From NCBI GenBank assembly GCA_022009915.1, contig CP091730.1:372001-436000 (forward strand): DNA of 64,000 nucleotides. Reading direction: 5' to 3'. The position numbers and the translations under genes are program-made. The notes beneath the pieces were generated by a model, which saw nothing but the letters and a program-made list of their open reading frames with translations, was not told the origin of the DNA and searched no databases. How positions within the stretch are numbered: position 1 is the first letter of the stretch; each line of letters starts with the position of its first letter. The DNA is from Alistipes putredinis. Lineage in GTDB: Bacteria; Bacteroidota; Bacteroidia; Bacteroidales; Rikenellaceae. Shown in pieces: positions 1 through 10,068 of the stretch.

Positions 1-1
1 G

Positions 2-463
2 CTTTATGTCCTGATAATATGGTTGATGCAGCGCAAAATCGGATGGCGCCGAACGCTTCTCGCAGTGGCTCTTATCGCGCTGGCAGTCGTACTTTCCGAC
101 CAGATTGCCAATATCTTCAAACACTGCACGCCTAAATTCCGGCCGACGCACACCGATGCGATAAAGGAGTATGTGCACACGGTGAACGGTTATCGCGGAG
201 GTCTGTACGGAACCGTTTCGGCACATGCCGCCACCACGTTTTCCATAGCCGCCATATCGGCCTACACGATTCGCAACCGCCTATACACGGTTGTAATAGC
301 TCTGTGGGTGCTTTTCGTCTCCTACTCCCGCATATATCTCGGCGTACACTTCCCGTTGGACATTCTCTTCGGGATGATAACCGGTGCAGCGGTATCCGCA
401 GCCGCGATTCTGCTGTACGAGTATGCGACAAGAAAATTCGCATCCGTTTTCCGCCGCTCCTGA
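2..463 (+). CDS. PAP2-family lipid phosphatase, 3' part
   Basis: The frame is open to the left edge, so the start lies outside the window; 153 residues are visible. The acid-phosphatase motifs occur in order: KHCTPKFRP (K-x6-RP) near visible residue 40, SAH in place of the usual SGH, and SRIYLGVHFPLD (SR-x5-H-x3-D). Hydrophobic segments surround them, as in integral-membrane PAP2 enzymes. Family knowledge suggests dephosphorylation of a lipid pyrophosphate (undecaprenyl-PP or phosphatidylglycerol-phosphate) at the outer face of the inner membrane. The substrate cannot be read from the sequence. No frameshift is seen. It converges on radA, with about 114 bp of non-coding DNA between them. Confidence 0.88.
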   Translation, partial: LYVLIIWLMQRKIGWRRTLLAVALIALAVVLSDQIANIFKHCTPKFRPTHTDAIKEYVHTVNGYRGGLYGTVSAHAATTFSIAAISAYTIRNRLYTVVIALWVLFVSYSRIYLGVHFPLDILFGMITGAAVSAAAILLYEYATRKFASVFRRS

Positions 464-577
464 CGGCGAGGCATTCGGTATCGGGTACGCAATGCCGGAA
501 ACCGGACGCAGCAAAAATGACGCCGACCGGCAGGTAACGGACAGAGCCGGCAGGCGTATGGTGCGGTATTTCGAATC

Positions 578-1942
578 CTAAAAACGGCGCGCGGCAGGCT
601 CGTCTATGCGGTTTATCCTGATTATCTCTATGCCTTTCACAGCATCGGTCTCTGCACGCATATACCCCGAAACGACGATTCGGCGGAATCCGAGACGGGC
701 GGCTTCGGCAATGCGCTGGGCAAGACGCGAAGCAGGGCGCACCTCGCCGGAAAGACCGATTTCACCGGCACAGCAAACACCCTCAGAAAGAGGCTTGTCG
801 AAATACGATGATATCACCGCAGCGGCGACGGCCAAATCGAGTCCGGTGTCGGAAATTCTGAATCCGCCGGCGAAGTTCAAAAACACGTCTTTCGAAAACA
901 TCTTCATCCCGACCCTCTTTTTCCAGAACGGCGAGCAGCATGTTCATGCGGCGCGTATCGTAGCCCGTAGCGCTGCGCTGCGGAGTTCCGTAGGCGGCCC
1001 CGCTGACAAGAGCCTGCGTCTCGATAAGATACGGGCGCACACCGTCCACGGCAGCCCCCACCGCAATGCCGCTTAGCGGTTCGTCGTAATGCGAAAGCAG
1101 AATCTCCGAAGGATTGGCCACCTGCACAAGACCGCCAGAGCGCATCTCGAACACGCCTATCTCGAACGTGGCGCCGAAACGGTTCTTCACTCCGCGCAGA
1201 ATGCGGTAGATATTGTTTCCGTCGCCCTCGAACTGCAAAGACCACATCCACGATATGTTCCAGAATCTTGGGGCCGGCAATCGTACCCTCTTTCGTTATG
1301 TGGCCTATTATTATCACGCTCACGCCGTGCGTCTTGGCATATTTGAGAAGCGAAGCGGCGCATTCGCGAATCTGCGACACGCTGCCTGCCGAAGAGTCTA
1401 TCGTGTCGGTATAAACAGTCTGAATTGAGTCTATGACCACAAGGCTCGGCTGCACCTTGTCGATTTGCGATATTATATTCTCCAACAGCGTATCGGCGTA
1501 AATCAGACACTGGCCGTTGTCCTCCCCGATTCGCTCGGCACGCATCTTTATCTGCTGGGGCGACTCCTCGCCCGACACGTACAGTGTCCTGAGGCCGTGC
1601 GCCCCGAGAGCTATCTGCAAACTGAGGGTCGATTTGCCTATTCCAGGCTCGCCGCCCAGAAGCACGAGAGAGCCGCGCACCATGCCGCCTCCCAGAACGC
1701 GATTGACCTCCGCAATACCCAAATCGAGACGGGCATAGGATTCGTACTCTATGTCGGCTATCGCACGCGGCGGCATCGAAGCGCTCTGCAACACCGACCC
1801 TGCCGATGCTCCCGACGGACAGGAGACAATCTCTTCCGTGAAACTGTTCCACTGGCCGCAGGACGGACAGCGGCCCATCCATTTGGGGGGCCTCGTAACC
1901 GCAGTTGCCGCAAAAATATGCCTTCTTGACCTTGGCGCTCAT
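578..1942 (-). CDS. radA: DNA repair protein RadA (three frameshifts)
   Basis: RadA is a RecA-like ATPase that promotes branch migration in recombinational repair. Joined frames give about 453 residues, the usual length. In order: an N-terminal C4 zinc finger (CGNC, then CPSC), Walker A GGEPGIGKS, the KNRFG motif, and a Lon-like C-terminal domain. Three +1 breaks split the gene. They lie at a C6 run near 1887 (five restores YEAPKWMG), a T3 near 1240, and an A5 near 915 (four restores EKRVGMKMF). The start follows the rseP stop by 7 bp, so it is the last gene of the leftward LytM-dxr-rseP-radA operon. The breaks look like homopolymer errors, since the protein is otherwise intact. Confidence 0.93.
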
Positions 1943-1949
1943 TGCCGCT

Positions 1950-3282
1950 CTACTTTATGAAAAATCTGTATATGTCATTGCCGTTGGCATAGAGCAGCAG
2001 AAGCAGAAGCAGCGCCATGCCCACCATCTGGGCGTACTCCATGAACTTGTCGCTCGGCTTGCGGCGCGTAACCACCTCCCATAGAAGGAACATCACGTGT
2101 CCGCCGTCCAGTCCCGGAATCGGCAGCAGGTTCATCACCGCCAGCACAATGGATAGCATGGCCGTAAGGCTCCAAAATCTCTCCCAGCTCCAATGGTCGG
2201 GGAAAATGCTGCCTATGGCCAGAAATCCGCCCAGCGACTTGTATGCCTCGGTCCGCGGGTTGAAAATCAGCTTCACCTGTTTCCAATAGCCGCTCAGTTC
2301 CGTCCCCGTGCGGCGGAAGCCTGCCGGAATCGACTGCCAGAAACTGTAACTGCGCGTCTGCACCGGAATGACGGTTCCGAGCCCAGCAAGGCCCACTCCT
2401 ATCATTCCGTCTTCGGATACGGTCACTTTCAGATTACGCACTACCGCAACGCCGGCACTGTCGCGACACACCGCAATATCGACCTCGCCGCCCTTGTTCT
2501 CCGCCAGCGTGCTCCGCCACTGGTCCACGAAGCGCATGCTGCATCCGTTGAAGGCTATGAGCGTGTCGCCGGCAAGAATGCCCGCCCGAGCCGCGGCACC
2601 GTCATCGAGCACCTTTGCGACTACGAAAGGCACCTGCGGCGTCATGAAATCGGCGCTTTCCAGCATCCTCGAAGTGTACTGTTCGGGAATCGCTATTTCG
2701 AGCGTGTCCTCCCCGCGCAGCACCGCGACCTTCGAAGCCCGCTCGATTACAATCTTGGGATAAATCTTCGAAAAGTCGTCCACCTTCTCTCCGTCCACCG
2801 AAACTATCCTGTCGCCGTCCTCGAAGCCTATCTCCTCGGCCAGTTCGTTATATGCGTATCCCCACTTCAAATCGTCGTTGGAGACATAGGCATCGCCCCA
2901 AGCATAGCTCATGCCCATGTAAATCATGCAGGCCAGCACCACGTTCATAAGCACGCCGCCTATCATCACCAGCAGACGCTGCCATGCCGGCTTGCTGCGG
3001 AACTCGTAGGGTTTTGGGCGGCTGGGCCATCTGCTCGCGGTCCATGCTCTCGTCTATCATTCCGGAAATCTTGCAGTATCCTCCCAGCGGCAGCCAGCCC
3101 AGACCGTACTCCGTGTCGCCCCGCTTGAACTTGAAGAGCGAAAACCACGGGTCGAAAAACAGATAGAACTTCTCCACCCTAATCTTGAACAGACGGGCGA
3201 AAAGGAAGTGCCCGAACTCGTGAATCAGAATCAGCAGCGACAAACTCGCCAAAAACTGAACGACCTTGATTAAAATCTCCAT
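1950..3282 (-). CDS. rseP: Site-2 intramembrane metalloprotease RseP (one frameshift)
   Basis: This is a zinc protease that cleaves membrane-embedded substrates such as anti-sigma factors. Joined frames give about 443 residues. HEFGH, the zinc-binding motif, lies near residue 21 in the first membrane helix. A PDZ-like region follows in the middle, and LDGGH near the C terminus supplies the third zinc ligand. One +1 break lies in an A4 run near 3013; three A's restore QPPKPYEFRSKPAW. The ATG overlaps the dxr stop as TAATG, implying translational coupling. The substrate is unknown here; no anti-sigma gene is adjacent. Confidence 0.93.
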
Positions 3283-4452
3283 TATACTCTATTTTTCTTA
3301 TTTTTCGATACGAATTCGCCGGCCACCGCCCTGCTCTGCGCATCGCACTCGCTGAAATCGTCGAGCGACATGCCGGAGGCGAAAGGCACCTTGCAGAGCG
3401 CATGCTCGATGGTGCGCACGATGTCGGTAAAGCCGATTCTTTGCTCCAAAAACGCAGCCACCGCAACCTGGTTGGCCGCATTCATCACGCATCCGCTGTT
3501 GCCAGAACGTCTCAGGCAGTCGTATGCAATATCCAGCGCAGGATATTTCACCCTGTCCACCGGCTCGAAAGTCAGCGACAGAAAATCGCCGAACTCGAAC
3601 CTGCCGTCTTCCAGCGCAGGCCTTTGAGGGAAAAACAGGGCGTACTGAATCGGCAGACGCATGTCGGGAATTCCCATCTGCGCCTTGATTGCCCCGTCCT
3701 CGAACTCCACCATCGAATGGACCACCGACTGCGCATGCAGCGTGACGTCTATCTTATCCGCCGGCAACCCGAACAGATGATGCGCTTCGATGACCTCGAA
3801 ACCCTTGTTCACGAGCGTCGCCGAGTCGATGGTTATCTTCGCGCCCATATTCCAATTCGGGTGCCGAAGCGCCCGAGCCGGCGTGACCGAAGCAAGCTCC
3901 GAGGCCGGTAAATCGCGCAGCGCTCCTCCCGAAGCGGTTATAATGAGCCTTCTTACGGGAGACGGCTCTCCCACAAGGCATTGCAATATGGCCGAATGTT
4001 CCGAATCTATCGGAATTATCGGAGCCTTGTTCTCGGCTGCCAGCCGCATTACCGTTTCGCCTGCCACCACAAGGCTCTCCTTGTTGGCCAGCGCCAGTTT
4101 CTTGCCCGCTCTGACGGCCTGAACGGTCGGCGCCAGTCCGGCATATCCGACAATCGCATTGACCACAACGTCCACATTGCCGCCGCCCGCAACCTGACGG
4201 ACCGCCTCGTCGCCCGCATAGACCTTTACCGGCAAATCGGCCAAAGCGTCTTTTGAGTCGCGGATAAAGGCTCTTGTCGGCGATTGCCACGCTGTCGGGT
4301 TCGAACTCCCGCGCCTGTGCGGCAAGAGTCTGCCAACTGCGTGCTGCCGTAAGCGTCTCGACGGTAAAGACATCGGGATGCCGGCGCAATATATCGAGCG
4401 TCTGACACCCAATCGAACCGGTCGAGCCGAGCAGTGCTATGCGTTGTTTCAT
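3282..4452 (-). CDS. dxr: 1-deoxy-D-xylulose-5-phosphate reductoisomerase (one frameshift)
   Basis: Dxr makes 2-C-methyl-D-erythritol 4-phosphate, the committed step of the MEP isoprenoid pathway, using NADPH and a divalent metal. About 389 residues are restored after joining. The NADPH loop GSTGSIG lies at residues 8-14. LANKESLV, SEHSAI and SGGALRD mark the substrate and metal site. One +1 break lies in an A4 run near 4251; three A's restore YPRLKDALADLPVKV. It lies 15 bp after the LytM-like gene and overlaps rseP. A second MEP enzyme, ispH, is in this window at 41.6-42.5 kb but in a separate operon. Confidence 0.95.
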
Positions 4453-4467
4453 GGACGATTCTTTTTT

Positions 4468-5346
4468 CTAAAATACAATATACCCCTGCGGATCCACCGC
4501 AGTGCCGTTATACCACAACTCGAAGCCGAAAGGCTGCCGCATTTCGCCGCCGTCGTCAGGCTCCTGCTCGGCCGTGGCGCCTATGACCTCGCCGCCGCGG
4601 ACACGTTCGCCGACCTGCTTGTGGACTATCGAGTTATGCCTGTATACCGAAACCAGATTGTTGGCATGCTGAACATGAATGATATAGCCTCCGTCGGGCG
4701 ACCACAGGCTCTCCATGACGGTTCCGTCCTTGACGGCCACCACCTGCTGCCCTCCGACCGTTATGACCTCCACGCCGTAACGCCCTGCCTTGGGGTCGAA
4801 TCTGGCGCTAACCACTCCGTGAACCGGCGGCACCAAATCCAGCGCAAGGCCGCGGTCCGTCACTCCCGCCTCGGAAAGGCTGTACGGGCCGTCGCCCTCC
4901 ATCTGCTTGCGAAGCAGCGAATCCGCAGCGGACGGCAGCACCGTCTCCCTGCTTTTTATGGCTATGGAATCGCCCACGCGCGAAACGTCTCGGATAACCG
5001 GTGTCTTGCCCTCCATTATAAGCGATATGTTCTCGCTGTAAGCCATCAGGTGATTCATTTCGCGTTCCAGAGAGTCCAGACGCATGATGTTCTCTATAAG
5101 CTCCCCGCGCGACTTGCCGACAGGAGAGCCCGGAATCAGGTCCAGAACCGAGGTGTAGGCCACGAGCCACAGCACTGCGAAAAAAACAACGAGCACGAGC
5201 GCCACCATTGCGGCGAAAGCCCTGAGCGGACTCAGGTACATGTACCAGTTCTCGCTATCGTCCGCAGCGTCTCGTATGCTCAACCGCCGCCTGTCCGCAA
5301 GGGCATGCCACCACGACAGCGGCCATTTGTATTTCTTACGCTCCAT
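4468..5346 (-). CDS. Membrane-anchored LytM/M23-like protein with degenerate zinc site
   Basis: The protein has 292 residues and is intact. An N-terminal basic cytoplasmic stretch is followed by one membrane helix at about residues 42-65. A short helical linker precedes a C-terminal LytM (M23) fold. The fold is recognisable from PPVHGVVSARFD through YRHNS to NGTAVDP. The canonical zinc ligands are altered. The H-x-G-x-D region reads RYGVE, and the HLHFE region reads FGFE; only the YxH histidine is kept. This resembles non-catalytic LytM activators such as EnvC or NlpD, so regulation of a murein hydrolase is inferred rather than direct cleavage. It is first in the operon with dxr, rseP and radA. 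Confidence 0.82.
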   Translation of the reverse strand: MERKKYKWPLSWWHALADRRRLSIRDAADDSENWYMYLSPLRAFAAMVALVLVVFFAVLWLVAYTSVLDLIPGSPVGKSRGELIENIMRLDSLEREMNHLMAYSENISLIMEGKTPVIRDVSRVGDSIAIKSRETVLPSAADSLLRKQMEGDGPYSLSEAGVTDRGLALDLVPPVHGVVSARFDPKAGRYGVEVITVGGQQVVAVKDGTVMESLWSPDGGYIIHVQHANNLVSVYRHNSIVHKQVGERVRGGEVIGATAEQEPDDGGEMRQPFGFELWYNGTAVDPQGYIVF

Positions 5347-5368
5347 CGTTTTTCGACTGCTTGAAAGG

Positions 5369-5399
5369 CAAAGATATGAAAAATTACTTACCTCGGAAA
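5369..5399 (-). promoter_or_regulatory. Promoter of the LytM-dxr-rseP-radA operon
   Basis: On the minus strand this reads TTTC, a 19-bp spacer, then TATCTTTG. That fits the Bacteroidetes primary-sigma consensus (TTTG, about 20 bp, TAnnTTTG). The -7 box lies 22 bp before the LytM-like ATG. Confidence 0.6.
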
Positions 5400-5407
5400 A
5401 AATCGTT

Positions 5408-5439
5408 TTTCGATAAACCGAATTTATCTCTTAACTTTG
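5408..5439 (+). promoter_or_regulatory. Promoter of the nucleotidyltransferase-galM pair
   Basis: TTTC, a 20-bp spacer, then TAACTTTG, matching the Bacteroidetes -33/-7 pattern. It sits about 52 bp before the ATG at 5492 and runs back to back with the leftward promoter. Confidence 0.6.
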
Positions 5440-5491
5440 TACTGCTTAAAACACAGGCATCGGAAATATAACACAAAAAAACATATTTATT

Positions 5492-6404
5492 ATGTCAAAA
5501 CCTACACTTTTGGTTCTTGCCGCAGGCATGGGTTCGCGCTACGGCTCGCTCAAACAGATGGACGGCGTAGGACCGTCCGGTGAAGCAATCATCGACTACT
5601 CGATTTACGACGCCATCCGTGCCGGATTCGGCAAGGTGGTGTTCGTCATACGCCATTCATTCGAAAAAGACTTCCGCGAAGTGTTCTCTCCCGAACGATT
5701 CGGCGGACGCATCGAGGTGGACTTCGTATTTCAGGAGTTGGACATTCTGCCCGAAGGGTTCTCCGTTCCGGCAGACAGGGTCAAACCGTGGGGCACGAAC
5801 CACGCGGTAATGATGGCTGCCGGCGTCATCGACACTCCGTTTGCCGTAATAAACGCCGACGACTTCTACGGCCGCGACGCCTACGCCACAATAGCCGACT
5901 ATTTGGTTTCGCTCGACGGACAGAAGGACAAATACTGCATGGTGGGATACTGCGTCAGCAACACCCTGTCCGAAAACGGTTCGGTTTCGCGCGGCGTGTG
6001 CGAGGTGGATGCCGAGGGCAATCTGGTTTCGATGGTCGAGCGCACCGCAATCGAACGCATGGACGGCAAGATTGTGTTCAAGGACGAAAACGGCGCGATG
6101 CAGCCTCTGGCCGAAAAATACGCCGGTGTCGATGAACATGTTCGGCTTCACGCCCGACTATTTCGCCCATTCCGCAAAATATTTCGAAAAATTCCTCTCC
6201 GAGAACATATCCAACCCGAAGGCCGAATTCTACATCCCGACGATGGTCAATTACCTTATCGGCAACGGTATTTCGCAGATGCGCGTGCTCAAAAGCGACG
6301 CCAGATGGTTCGGCGTGACATACAAGGCCGACCGTCCGAAAGTGGTGGCCGACATCGCAGCGCTCGTCGCCGCGGGCGAGTACCCCGAGAACTTATGGAA
6401 ATAG
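5492..6404 (+). CDS. Sugar-phosphate nucleotidyltransferase (one frameshift)
   Basis: This is a GT-A-fold nucleotidylyltransferase of about 303 residues after joining. The N-terminal LVLAAGMGSRYGSLKQ is the nucleotide-binding G-x-G-x-R loop, and INADDFYG carries the metal-binding aspartates. VSMNMFGFTPDYF and FGVTYKADRP lie in the C-terminal half. One +1 break at a GG near 6125 disrupts KYAVSMNMFGF. The family activates sugar 1-phosphates with UTP or dTTP; the exact substrate is not readable. Its stop overlaps the galM ATG by 10 bp, pointing to a hexose-activation role next to a mutarotase. Confidence 0.85.
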
Positions 6405-7454
6405 AGCAGAACATCTGGGGATTCACACCGGACGGTCAGGCCGTGGTTCTGTACACGCTCCGCTCTGCTGACGGCGCCTTCGTCCGTCTGACAAACATCG
6501 GAGCGACAATAACGGAGATACATGTGCCGGATCGCAGCGGAGCGCTCGCCGACGTGGCTCTGGGCTACCGCAGCTGGGAAAGCTATCTTTCGGAAGGCGC
6601 CGCCATGTGCAAGAGCGTGGGCCGCTACGCCAACCGCATAGCGGAAGGACGCTTCGTCTTGGACGGAAAAAGAGTACCGTCTGGCACAGAACAACCCGCC
6701 CAATCATCTGCACGGCGGTGTGCAGGGGCTTCGGTTCGCGCATCTGGGAGGCGCGAACCGAGGAGAACCGCGTGGTATTCTCGCTTGCGAGCCCCGACGG
6801 CGACCAAGGCTATCCGGCGCTTCTGAACGTCGAGGCATCGTTCTACTGGAACGACGAGCACCGTCTTGAAATAACCTACGTCGCGGCCAGCGACGGAGCC
6901 ACAATCGTAAACCTCACCTCGCATCTTTATCTGAATCTCGCGGGGCACGACAGCGGCTCGGTGCTCGGGCACAGACTGCAATTAGACTGTTCGCGGTTTT
7001 TTAGTGAACGACCGGGTGCAGATACCTACCGGAGAAATCGCGCCGGTCGAGGGTACGCCGATGGATTTCCGCAGTGCGAAAGAGATAGGACGCGACATAG
7101 GCTGCGACTTCGACTTCATGCCGGAGGTCGGCGGATACGACCATTGCTGGGTTGCGGACGGCTGGCGGAAAAAAACATTCTTGGACGCGTGGGCAGCCTG
7201 TACGACGCGGGCTCGGGCCGAAAAAGTAGAGTTCTACTCTCGCAGCCCGGGGGTACAGATTTACACGGGCAATTTCTTGCAGGGCACGCCCGAAAACAAG
7301 AGCGGCGGCAGATACGCCAATCACGACGGTGTTGCCGTGGAGTGTCAGGGATTTCCCGATGCGGTGAACCGTCCGGAGTTTCCGTCGCAGGTGCTGCGCG
7401 AGGGCGAAACCTACGTGCAGAAAAACCGTGTACGATTTTTCGGTATCAGAATAG
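6395..7454 (+). CDS. galM: Aldose 1-epimerase (multiple frameshifts)
   Basis: This mutarotase interconverts alpha and beta anomers of glucose or galactose. Joined frames give about 351 residues. Recognisable segments are GRYANRIAEG, NPPNHLHGG (conserved catalytic-site histidine), LTSHLYLNLAG, GGYDHCW, and GVQIYTGNF (conserved Val-Gln before the C terminus). I resolve six indels: A5 near 6667, G4 near 6727, T6 near 7000, A7 near 7173 (a loss), A5 near 7223, and A5 near 7422. Fixing the last gives a natural end, TVYDFSVSE, at 7454. It overlaps the end of the opposing HSDR_N gene by 9 bp. The densest cluster of breaks in the window is here. Confidence 0.88.
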
Positions 7455-7892
7455 CCGAGGCAGGGATTCGAGCGGCACGTAACCCGTGCCGTCGTACCGG
7501 TAGACATAGTGCGTCAGTCCGTTCGTGAGCATGACATGACGCGCACCGAGGAGAGAGTTGTATCTCACGGCCTGAGAGAAGACCGAAGCGTCTATGCTAA
7601 CGCCGGCGGCCTTGCATTCGACCAGAAGAAGCGGCTCTCCCTGCTTGCCGACGACCACGACGTCGGCTCTCTGCGCCGCCCCGCTCATATCCACCGGATA
7701 TTCCTGACAGACATTGCGCTCGGGCACGCCGTAACTCACGAGCCATGCGATGAGATGACGCCGCACCCACTCCTCGGGCGTGAGGACCAGAAAGCGGCCG
7801 CGAAGAGAATCCCATACGTACATGGAGCCGTCCGCTCCGCGTTTCACACGCAGGTGCGGAGCCGGAAAATCGAGTTTGGGGTATCCGTCCAT
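7446..7892 (-). CDS. HSDR_N-domain protein (type I restriction R-subunit N-terminal fold), orphan
   Basis: An intact 148-residue protein. The centre has ADVVVVG followed by LLLVECKA, a PD-(D/E)xK-type nuclease core of the domain found at the N terminus of type I restriction HsdR subunits. No helicase, hsdM or hsdS gene is nearby. Short stand-alone versions are common in Bacteroidetes, and their role is not known to me. It could be a small nuclease or a DNA-binding housekeeping protein. It is encoded convergently with galM and divergently from the GH2-like gene. Confidence 0.8.
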   Translation of the reverse strand: MDGYPKLDFPAPHLRVKRGADGSMYVWDSLRGRFLVLTPEEWVRRHLIAWLVSYGVPERNVCQEYPVDMSGAAQRADVVVVGKQGEPLLLVECKAAGVSIDASVFSQAVRYNSLLGARHVMLTNGLTHYVYRYDGTGYVPLESLPRLF

Positions 7893-7996
7893 CGGGTTTT
7901 TCAGAAATATTCGCTATCTTTAACGCGCCGAAGCCCTCGAAGAATAAGGAGTGTTACGGCATTCAAAAGTACGAACTTTTCCGGCAAAAAACAGCA

Positions 7997-9792
7997 ATGA
8001 AGCCCTCGATTCGAATAAAACTCGCCTGCGTCCTGTGCGCAATCATCTCTTACACCGCACTGTTCGCCCAAAAACCGTACTGGCAGATTCCAGACTCGCT
8101 CTCTTGGGGCAAGGAACCGCCCAGAGGCGAGGTGGTGTGCTACGCCTCTACGGAAGAGTCGGTCGAAAAAAGCTACCACAAATCCGCATACCTGCAACCG
8201 ATAGTGCAGTGGGAGCGTAACGAAAGCCCCGAAGTCTGTAACATTCACGACATCGTACAAGATGCCGTTCAGCTGGATTGAACGTCAGATTTTCCTGCAC
8301 GTAGGGAGGGTGTCGGGAGCGTTCGAAGTCTCGGTAAACGGCCGCAGAATAGGTTACAGCCAGACGGGCAGCACCCCTTCTGAATTCAACCTCACGCGCC
8401 ACTCGGTCGAAGGCAACAACACGTTAAGCATCGTCGTATTCCGTCACTCGGTCTCCCAGTCGCTCGAAAAACGGCCGGCCGACTGCCGCACCGGCGATAG
8501 AAGGCGAGACCTACATACTCGCCCAGCCAAAAGTCCGCGTAAGGGACATATTCATCGACACGCGGATGCAGGGCACCGACGGGCTGCTGTCACTGGGCGT
8601 GATTCTCAAAAGCCAGATGCTCAACCCGAAAGACTATCGGGTATATTACCAGCTGCTTTCGCCCCGCGGGAAAGTGGTCTCCGAGGCCTACAAGGACATA
8701 ACGCTCGACATGCGCCGCGAGGATACCGTACGCTTTTTCGCCAACATCCCCGACATCATGCCGTGGAGCCACGAGCAGCCGTGCATGTACACGCTGCTGA
8801 TAAAGACCCGCAACGAGGGCCGCTTCCGCGAATACCTCTCTTTCAGGGTAGGATTCCGCGACATCGAGACACTCGACGGAGTGATTCGCCTCAACGGCAT
8901 ACCGCTGAGAGTGAACATGAAACCTTATGCGCCGCCGGCCGACATCGACTCCGCCCGACGCCAGATGGCCGAATTACAGGCCTCGGGCATCAATACGCTC
9001 AAAATCATCGGCGGACCGCAAAGCAGGCTGTTCTACGCACTGTGCGACAGCATGGGCATGTACGTTTGCAATCAGGCCGACATCGACACCCGGGCAGGCG
9101 GGGAATCCCGCAAGGTGGGCGGCAACATCTCCAACGACCCCCACTGGCAGAAGGCATTCGAGGAACGGGCCCTCAGCATGTATCACGGCTCGAAGAACAA
9201 TCCCTCGACGATAATGTTCTCGATAGCCGAAAACTCGGCCAACGGCTACAACCTCTACGAAACGTACCTCGCTCTGAAAGCGCTCGAAAAGGGGCGTCCG
9301 GTGATATATCCCGATGGAGGGGAATGGAACAGCGACACGCTCGACATCGAGCGCATGTCGTCCATACGCCGCACGTCATCCGACCACTGGGTCCTGATAA
9401 CCGAAACCGACGCGAGCCGCGGAAAATTCAAGATTCACAACACGCGCCACTACACCCCGATTATCGGAGAGCTCCGATGCCGCATTGCCGTGAAGAACAA
9501 ATTCGTATACGGCACCTCTATTCCGCTGCGAGTACTTCCGAAATCGGCCGAGGAGGTGACCGTACCTATCGAAAACGTGAAGCCGGACGAAGAGTTCGTG
9601 GTGATACTCGAAGTGGTGACGGAAGCTCCCGTGAACAACTATACGCTGCCCGAGACAGCTCCCGACCCGTCGATAGCCAAAATGGCCCGACAGGAGCCGG
9701 ACCGGCAGGAAGATACGACAGTGCTCGCCATGAAAGGTTTCAAGGCCGTAATCAAACAGCAGCCCGCACAAAGCGACGGGCAGTCGCTGTAA
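7997..9792 (+). CDS. GH2-like secreted protein, catalytically degenerate (two frameshifts)
   Basis: About 597 residues after joining. The first 25 residues form a signal peptide ending in ALFAQ. A galactose-binding sandwich follows (VNGRRIGYSQTGSTPSEFN), then an Ig-like domain, a TIM-barrel remnant and a C-terminal sandwich, the order of GH2 beta-galactosidases. RPVIYPDGGEWNSD matches the family, but the catalytic acid/base region reads FSIAENSANG where active enzymes have WSLGNESG. A clear nucleophile motif is missing. Breaks lie near 8256 (an extra base, not in an obvious run) and at a GG near 8475. A paralogue lies at 47.8-49.2 kb. Sugar binding without hydrolysis is an inference. Confidence 0.75.
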
Positions 9793-10055
9793 GTGCCGCT
9801 GAGCGCCCACGAACATACTCGGGACTGCACAACGAAAAAGCCGCGCCATGCAAACGATATGGCGGTACCTTCGACGGTCGCCGCGGTCTTCCGACAGGCA
9901 GGAATGTTTACCGATGCCGCGGCATCACACAGGCGGCTAAAACAAGACACCGGCACGGGACTTTTCTTTATTATGCAGCCGGCCTGTCGCTCGCATGTTT
10001 TTCGGCGCAACGACAAAAACACCTCTCGATACAGCCCGTTTTTACGCGAAAACAT

Positions 10056-10063
10056 TAACTTTG
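10056..10063 (+). promoter_or_regulatory. -7 box, probable leaderless promoter of the capA-like gene
   Basis: TAACTTTG ends 5 bp before the ATG at 10069. In Bacteroidetes transcription starts a few bases after this box, so the mRNA would have almost no leader. I see no good -33 TTTG at the expected spacing. Confidence 0.45.
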
Positions 10064-10068
10064 TCCGC

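Noticed and set aside
9793..10058. Open frame continuing upstream of the capA-like start
   Set aside because: The lipoprotein signal at 10069 and the -7 box directly before it fix the start; the upstream part has no signal or family match.
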